From: Nymphalis io
Lineage: Eukaryota; Arthropoda; Insecta; Lepidoptera; Nymphalidae
Direction of reading: 5' to 3'
Assembly: GCF_905147045.1 (NCBI RefSeq)
Contig: NC_065899.1
Location: 6,150,501-6,214,500 of the forward strand
Length of the DNA stretch: 64,000 bases
Each line of letters starts with the position of its first letter. Position 1 is the first letter of the stretch. A program made the position numbers and the translations under genes. The notes below the pieces were generated by a model that ran no database searches, had not been told where the DNA came from, and saw only the letters and a program-made list of their open reading frames with translations. This document shows positions 58,783 through 64,000 of this stretch, one piece after another.

Positions 58783-60164
58783 TGCTAATGAAGGAGGGCA
58801 TTTGGTAGCTTAAACTCACTCACCGACTTTGGTATAGTAAAACAATATAGAGAATAATGGAATTATATCATTGATCACTTTGATAAAATCAGTGATAATC
58901 ACGGTATAAACACGAGAAATAAAGATAAGCTTATAACGCCAAGTATCCGGCTCCACAAAGTTAATAAATCCTTCCTGAGGCGAGGCTTGTTATTAAGACT
59001 TCGATATTAAAATTCCTCGAATATTTTAAATTTACCAATTAACGTCTGGTTAAAAAAGGGCATATTACTTAACACAATTATATAGATGATGAAAAAGGTG
59101 TTAGTATTTGTGATTTTCAAGTTTGATATATTATATAAATGACGTGGCTAGTGTAAATTTCATATGGTTTTGAAATATAAATAATGTACAATTAGTATTA
59201 ATTTCATTTTAAGTAATTGATATATTATGTAATATGTATTGTATATGAGGTTCCATAATTCGAATCGAAACTAGTTTCATATTTAATTTATGTGATACAT
59301 TATTATTGAATAGTTAAAATTTTCCTCAAAAAAGAAAAAGTAAAGCCTTAGCCCAGCGGGACAAAGGCTTTGGACTTTACCTTTATATGTGAATAATTCG
59401 AAATATTGTAAATTCTTTTTAAATTAAGTATTTTGTTTTTATTTAAATTTTAATTTATGTAAAAATCTGAAGGATTAAAGTCAAAGTATTACGAAAAAAT
59501 ATGAACTTATAAAAATCAAACAACGTCTGTACTACATTCACATTCGTAGCTAAAGCTCACAGAAACGTTTTTATATTAGACGAGACTAGAATAAAATTAT
59601 CTGATAAGTAGGACACTTATCTAAATGCGACTGTTGCAAGATTGTCGGGACTCTCCGGGTATATCCCGATATTCTCAAGTCTAGGGCCTTCCTAACACAA
59701 AACGTACCAATAAATAGGTTTGGGTAACTACTGGTAAAATTTAATCTCATAATATGATGATTCAAAAGTTTTTGTAAGAACGTCCTTGAATAACTTATTT
59801 TTTATTTCAAATACAATAAAACAGGCTTTAAATATACCACCACTGAGGTTCTATCTATCTAACCGTTGTAGAAGAAGGTTCTGAATAAATTTGTTATTGT
59901 ATAAAAATAAATAAGTATTGATAGTACCTACAATATATGTATATATTAATATCGCAATTTAGTCTTGCCTTGATTTTTTGAATCTGTCAGCCCTAAGTAA
60001 AGGAGTCCAACGATCTTAGAATACAAAGTACGATATTACCCCAGGGTAGGGTAATGGCTTGTGAATCTACGCAAATCATTCTTATTCGAATTATCTGTCT
60101 TGCTTGAGTACGACGTGAAGTTTATCTGAAATACTAACACTTGATCTAATAGTATGATGATCTA
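58783..60164. other. AT-rich non-coding stretch
   Basis: No gene. A short family A 3' scrap (AAGCCTTAGCCCAGCGGGAC, + strand) lies at 59318-59366. Confidence 0.45.
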
Positions 60165-60169
60165 TAGTG

Positions 60170-60210
<41 letters not shown>

Positions 60211-60233
60211 CTAATATATGATATATATATATA

Positions 60234-60279
<46 letters not shown>

Positions 60280-60284
60280 CACTA
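60165..60284. repeat. 120-bp AT-repeat palindrome
   Basis: Compound (TA)n with TATGAT interruptions, bounded by inverted TAGTGTTA (60165-60172) and TAACACTA (60277-60284), so the whole block can fold on itself. It is followed by a tandem ACTAGCTAAG x2 (60281-60300). Confidence 0.9.
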
Positions 60285-60300
60285 GCTAAGACTAGCTAAG

Positions 60301-61013
60301 AACTTCGTTGCTACAAACAAATTAAACAACAAACACGAGATGAATTATAAAGACTAATGACATTTCTTTTTTTTTTTTGTAAGCTATTGTCTGAAATGAC
60401 TCGTGAGCTACCTTTATAATTATAGTATGGTGTTGATACTATGCCAGACATTGAACAAAGTTTTAACTCAATCGGATTAGCAATGCGTAATAAAATACAA
60501 CATATCACCTTTAAAAAAATGTTAGCCTATATTTTTATATTCATTGGAATCCGCATTTTAATCGTTCTACTATAAACAAAAAACATAAATCGCAAGTGCA
60601 ATTTTTTATTAACATATTTTTAACATCATGTGACACAAGAATATAAATATTTTAAATACTTTATCCCTACGACAAATACACAAAAACATTATATATATTT
60701 ATATTATTTAAATAAATTGTAATCCTTTTTACGAAGGTTTTTCCCGCAATTCAAATTAGTCTGGGCAAGACAGGTCGAAACATGGGTTCCTAAATTAAGG
60801 AAAAAAATAAATATTTAGTTAAGAATTAAAATCTTTTCGATTTTCTGGACTTTAGTTGTTGTTCTTTTTTGACTAATATATATTTTAGAAATTGAATATT
60901 TTTTTGAGATTCCATAAATGTTTTTATTTTTTAATTCGTTGATCTTTTGATTTCAATTAACTTGTTACTTTTTTTTATTTCAAGATTTACATTTTAAAAG
61001 TAAGTAAATAACG
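60301..61013. other. AT-rich non-coding stretch
   Basis: No gene or repeat recognised. Confidence 0.5.
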
Positions 61014-61170
61014 GCCTGTACTATATTTTGCTAGACTACAACCTTCTCTCTATTTGAGGAGAGGGTTAGCAACTTAAACCTCCTCGCTGCTCCGATGCAG
61101 GTTTCTTCAAGATGGTTTCCTTTACCGCTGAGCATGAGAATAATTATAAACACAAATAAGGCACACATTA
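61014..61170 (-). mobile_element. Old SINE family A fragment
   Basis: CGGCCTGTACTATATTTTGC, CTCCTCGCTGCTCCGATGCA and GGTTTCCTTTACCGCTGAGC follow family A order with internal deletions. Confidence 0.7.
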
Positions 61171-61339
61171 TGTAAATTAGACATACATCATTTAAAATAT
61201 AATATAATTCAAAAGTAATTTTACATTCAGTTACATGCGGTTCCTGTAACCATAAGTTATTATCGTCGTAAGCATGACTACATGTACGGACACAACTACA
61301 CTACTCAACTAAAGCTCCAAGACCTTTTGGTATTTCGTT

Positions 61340-61665
61340 CGGGTGGATTGACTGCCTCGATGTTCTTAAAATCTCGAGTCGGGCCATTAATAAGTGACCA
61401 TATAAATTAAAAACATCAATAGGCGGTCTCATTGTTAATAAGTATTTCTCAATAATTTCTCAGTAGCATCTCAGCAAATTGGCAGTGGTTACACTCTCGT
61501 ATCTAGCAAAGCATATAAAGCCATCAGTCATGCGCCTGAACTCTTTTCGGCGTGTTGGATATGCCATCCACTTTATTATGAAAGAAATAGAGTTAGCACA
61601 TGTGCTGTTTTCTATTGCAGCCATGGCTGAAGTTGTTCAAGAGTCATTATTGGTTACATATATCT
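61340..61665 (+). mobile_element. Old SINE family C copy
   Basis: Head part GACTGCCTCG and CGAGTCGGGCCATTAATAAG, then body GCATATAAAGCCATCAGTCA, GCGCCTGAACTCTTTTCGGC and GCAGCCATGGCTGAAGTTGT. Most of the head and the region after it are deleted. Confidence 0.75.
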
Positions 61666-61699
61666 ATTTGAGATAGAACTTCACCCAACGTATCATAGT

Positions 61700-61798
61700 A
61701 GGTTATCTCACGATATTATAATTCACCACCGAGTACGAAATGAATTATATACAAAAGTTAAATACAAAAAACGCAGAGGTGCTTGTCCACTGGGCCCC
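61700..61798 (-). mobile_element. Old SINE family A fragment
   Basis: GTAGGTTATCTCACGATATT, CACCGAGTACGAAATGAATT and GCAGAGGTGCTTGTCC match the central part of family A on the minus strand. Confidence 0.6.
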
Positions 61799-62373
61799 GA
61801 AAAGGTATTCATATTTAATTTTCTAAAACAAATAAAAGCGCTTCAATGTTTTCATTTAATTTTGGGGGTTTTAAAAGAAAAGTTTTAATTTATTAAAGCA
61901 CCTCAAAATTATTTAGCAATTATAATTATTTAAATAAACAACACGTTTTTTTATTAAAAAAATAAGTTGGTTATATCTTGACTATGAATTACCTTAAACA
62001 AAAATATAGGTTTAAAATAAAGTGGTAGTAAATAATAAAAAAAAAGATTTATGGTTTTGATAACTCGCAAAACAACAACATCAGCGCATAAAGAGGCAGT
62101 TGTTTCTAAATCACAGACAGACACTTTAATTTGATTTATTTGTATTTATAGATTTGATTTCCTTATCCAAATTTGAATTTTAACATAGTTATATTACCAT
62201 CAAATCAACATTTGAAACGAAAGAAACGTAAGGATCAAAGAGACCAAAGTAGCTATTTCATATGAAATTATATTTTGAATAAGATTTTGTTGTTATTCGA
62301 GTTCAGGATTTTACAAAGTCGCCGCCCTTTTAATATTAAAAAATAACTCTTTAAAATAGGTTTTTTTTTATGT
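61799..62373. other. AT-rich non-coding stretch
   Basis: No gene or repeat recognised. Confidence 0.5.
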
Positions 62374-62540
62374 AGGACTCCGTTTTCGATAACAAGAGTT
62401 TTTGACTATACCTATGTTGTCAGCCGTAAAATTCGACAGAAAAACCCAATAACTTTTTACTGGCCTGCCCTTGTTTTGAACCCAGTAACGCGGGATCTGC
62501 GGCCTTATAACTAGCAACTAGACTTATGAGGCAACTTTTA
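62374..62540 (-). mobile_element. SINE family C head part, inverted
   Basis: TTCGACAGAAAAACCCAATA, CTGGCCTGCCCTTGTTTTGA, GGGATCTGCGGCCTTATAAC and AACTAGACTTATGAGGCA form the family C head on the minus strand. Confidence 0.8.
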
Positions 62541-62547
62541 ACTGCCT

Positions 62548-62826
62548 AGTTACTGGGTGTTTTCTCACGAATTTCCCTAGTATCAGCACGGAGTTTGGAA
62601 TTTACACTCAATTAAGTATGTAGACTTTCGTGCCTCGGAAAGCACGTAAAGCCGTTGGTCCTGCGCCTGAACGCTTTCCGGTCGTATCGGATTGCCTTCC
62701 CATCAGATTATGAGAGTGAGATAATAGAAAGTGAATCTGTGTTTGCGCACACATTTGTGCACTATAATACGTCCAGTTGGATCTTTTTGAGATTTACCGC
62801 CATGGCCGAAATCGATCAGGAGGACA
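62548..62826 (+). mobile_element. SINE family C body part
   Basis: GTTACTGGGTGTTTTCTCAC, CCTCGGAAAGCACGTAAAGC, GCGCCTGAACGCTTTCCGGT and TTTACCGCCATGGCCGAAAT are the family C body on the + strand, in the opposite orientation to the adjacent head. The 84-codon open frame here is SINE sequence. Confidence 0.85.
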
Positions 62827-64000
62827 TCTTTGTAAGCCGATCATACGTTATCAACCGTTTCAAAAGTATGCTTATAAACAGTTTAAAACTTTATAAACTA
62901 CAGTGCTAAAGGATAGCAAGTAGGATCCTTTATTTCTATAAATATTGAAGTTAACAAAAATAACAATACCAAACTTTCGTCAGAATTCCCTGATAAATTA
63001 ACAAAACATATATTCAATGAATTATTGTTTTCTTAATTGAATAACATATTATCATTTAATTATGCGAGTGCTATTTTATGTAATTGGTGCTACACCCATT
63101 TGAGTAGCTGAAGAAATAAATAGAAACATTCACTCGTGCTTACATTCTTTGTAATATCTTCATGAAGTGTGGGAGTGAGCAAAATTTCATCCCAAACAAT
63201 TTAGAAACATACATTCAGTTGCGAAATTTGCGAAATAAACAAAGCCACAGGTGCGGAGGTAGAAAATTAAATACACGCTGTAAGAGAACTGCCCACATAA
63301 ATAATTCGCCCTTTAATAAGGGAACGAGTGTATACTGAGATCTCTGAGTTAAGAAAACTAGAGACGGCTTGCAAGTTGCATATTATGTAATCATAATGAA
63401 GAGCGGTTTTTAAACAATATTTAAAAACAGAAATGGCCTAAATTTAACCTTTACGAATCATAGCTTCACTGGCCGTATAAACACTTCAATCTATATTCAG
63501 ATGTTCTGTAAAAACCTCGTTAGCGGTGAGGTTTTTTGCCTTTGTGAAAATTATTCTCAGATATCTCAAATAATAATATATAAGTCACGCTTGTTAAAAA
63601 ATATTTGTGCAAAACACTAATAAATCTTTGAAGTTCATATTGTAAAGTTTTAATAAATATTCATGATATTGCAATTAAATTGATTCTGACTTTAAAAGAT
63701 CTTAAATAGTTTTATTTTATTAATTAAATAAAAGTAAAATTGAATCTGTCGCTTTCACTATTTTTAAATCCACGTTAAAGTCTGTAGAATTCAGACCGCT
63801 TATTTCATCTTGAGAATGAAACTAAAAGGGTTCTGAAGAGACTGTGTCAATAAAATTTATCTGAGAAACTTACTAACTCTCACAATGACCATTGCTGAAC
63901 TAATTTCAAATTAATATGATATTGATGAATGATATTATAAAGTTGTACTAATTTTATCTCAGGTAAAATATTAGCTTAATAATTTTTAACATTCAAGAAT
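62827..64000. other. AT-rich non-coding stretch
   Basis: No gene or repeat recognised. A 9-bp hairpin followed by T(6) lies at 63510-63536. Confidence 0.5.

Noticed and set aside
63510..63536. Hairpin followed by T(6), like a bacterial intrinsic terminator
   Set aside because: The window is eukaryotic, so a rho-independent terminator has no meaning here. The stem is only 9 bp.
1..64000. CRISPR array, operons, ribosome binding sites
   Set aside because: I saw no regularly spaced identical repeats with unique spacers and no prokaryotic gene organisation. The repeats are dispersed retroelements.

Overview
The window looks like eukaryotic, insect, and almost certainly lepidopteran DNA. It is strongly AT-rich, has no dense gene order, and is full of interspersed repeats of kinds I recognise from butterfly and moth genomes: tRNA-headed SINEs, a poly-A-tailed SINE-like family, Helitron termini with the 'CGGGCGAAGCCGCG' signature, and mariner, CR1, jockey and RTE-type fragments. 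A nymphalid butterfly is my best guess, from memory of the SINE heads and not from a search. I found no intact protein-coding gene. The window is best read as an intergenic or large-intron stretch shaped by transposable elements, with one plausible promoter plus non-coding first exon near 29.57-29.81 kb (+ strand, consensus splice donor).

Repeat families, named here for reference. Family A: about 300 bp SINE with a tRNA-like head (A and B boxes) and a 3' end '...CAGCAGTGGGACATTAACAGGCTGTTAC' type, followed by a short variable microsatellite instead of poly-A. Family B: about 290 bp, from 'ACTGGTGGTAGAGC' to 'CCTTCCTATTCTAT' plus poly-A. Family C: about 340 bp SINE with a different tRNA-like head. 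Family D: tRNA-headed SINE ending in (ATT)n. Family E: short poly-A-tailed 3' end containing 'GGACTCTACTACCA'.

Layout. 0-9 kb: mostly plain AT-rich DNA with a TA-flanked, near full-length but dead mariner (4431-5715), then A/C and B/C repeat composites (6.4-6.9 and 8.7-8.9 kb). 9.5-10.3 kb: GC-rich 3' end of a jockey-like LINE. 12.8-15.8 kb: a 65-nt palindrome, an RTE-type LINE scrap, a Helitron end, and a CR1-like reverse transcriptase (minus strand, YADD visible) split by a family E insertion. 18-29 kb: scattered A, B and C copies, a LINE 3' end, a strong hairpin and a Helitron end. 29.5-29.8 kb: the candidate promoter/exon. 31.5-32.2 kb: a 65-bp inverted repeat about 530 bp apart. 32.6-33 kb: a non-LTR RT C-terminus. 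35.4-36.1 kb: an A copy abutting a B copy with a 75-nt homopolymer. 36.2 kb: a cluster of CGTCA half-sites. 40-64 kb: more SINEs, including two clear nested insertions (A in B at 49.5 kb, A in D at 54.7 kb), a 120-bp AT-rich palindrome (60.2 kb) and an inverted C-family arrangement (62.4-62.8 kb).

There are no cooperating genes to describe. The parts relate as mobilising and mobilised retroelements and as layers of insertion. The new-biology yield is modest: the best items are the palindrome at 12.8 kb, the candidate first exon, the composite SINEs and the nested insertions with target-site duplications (TSDs).
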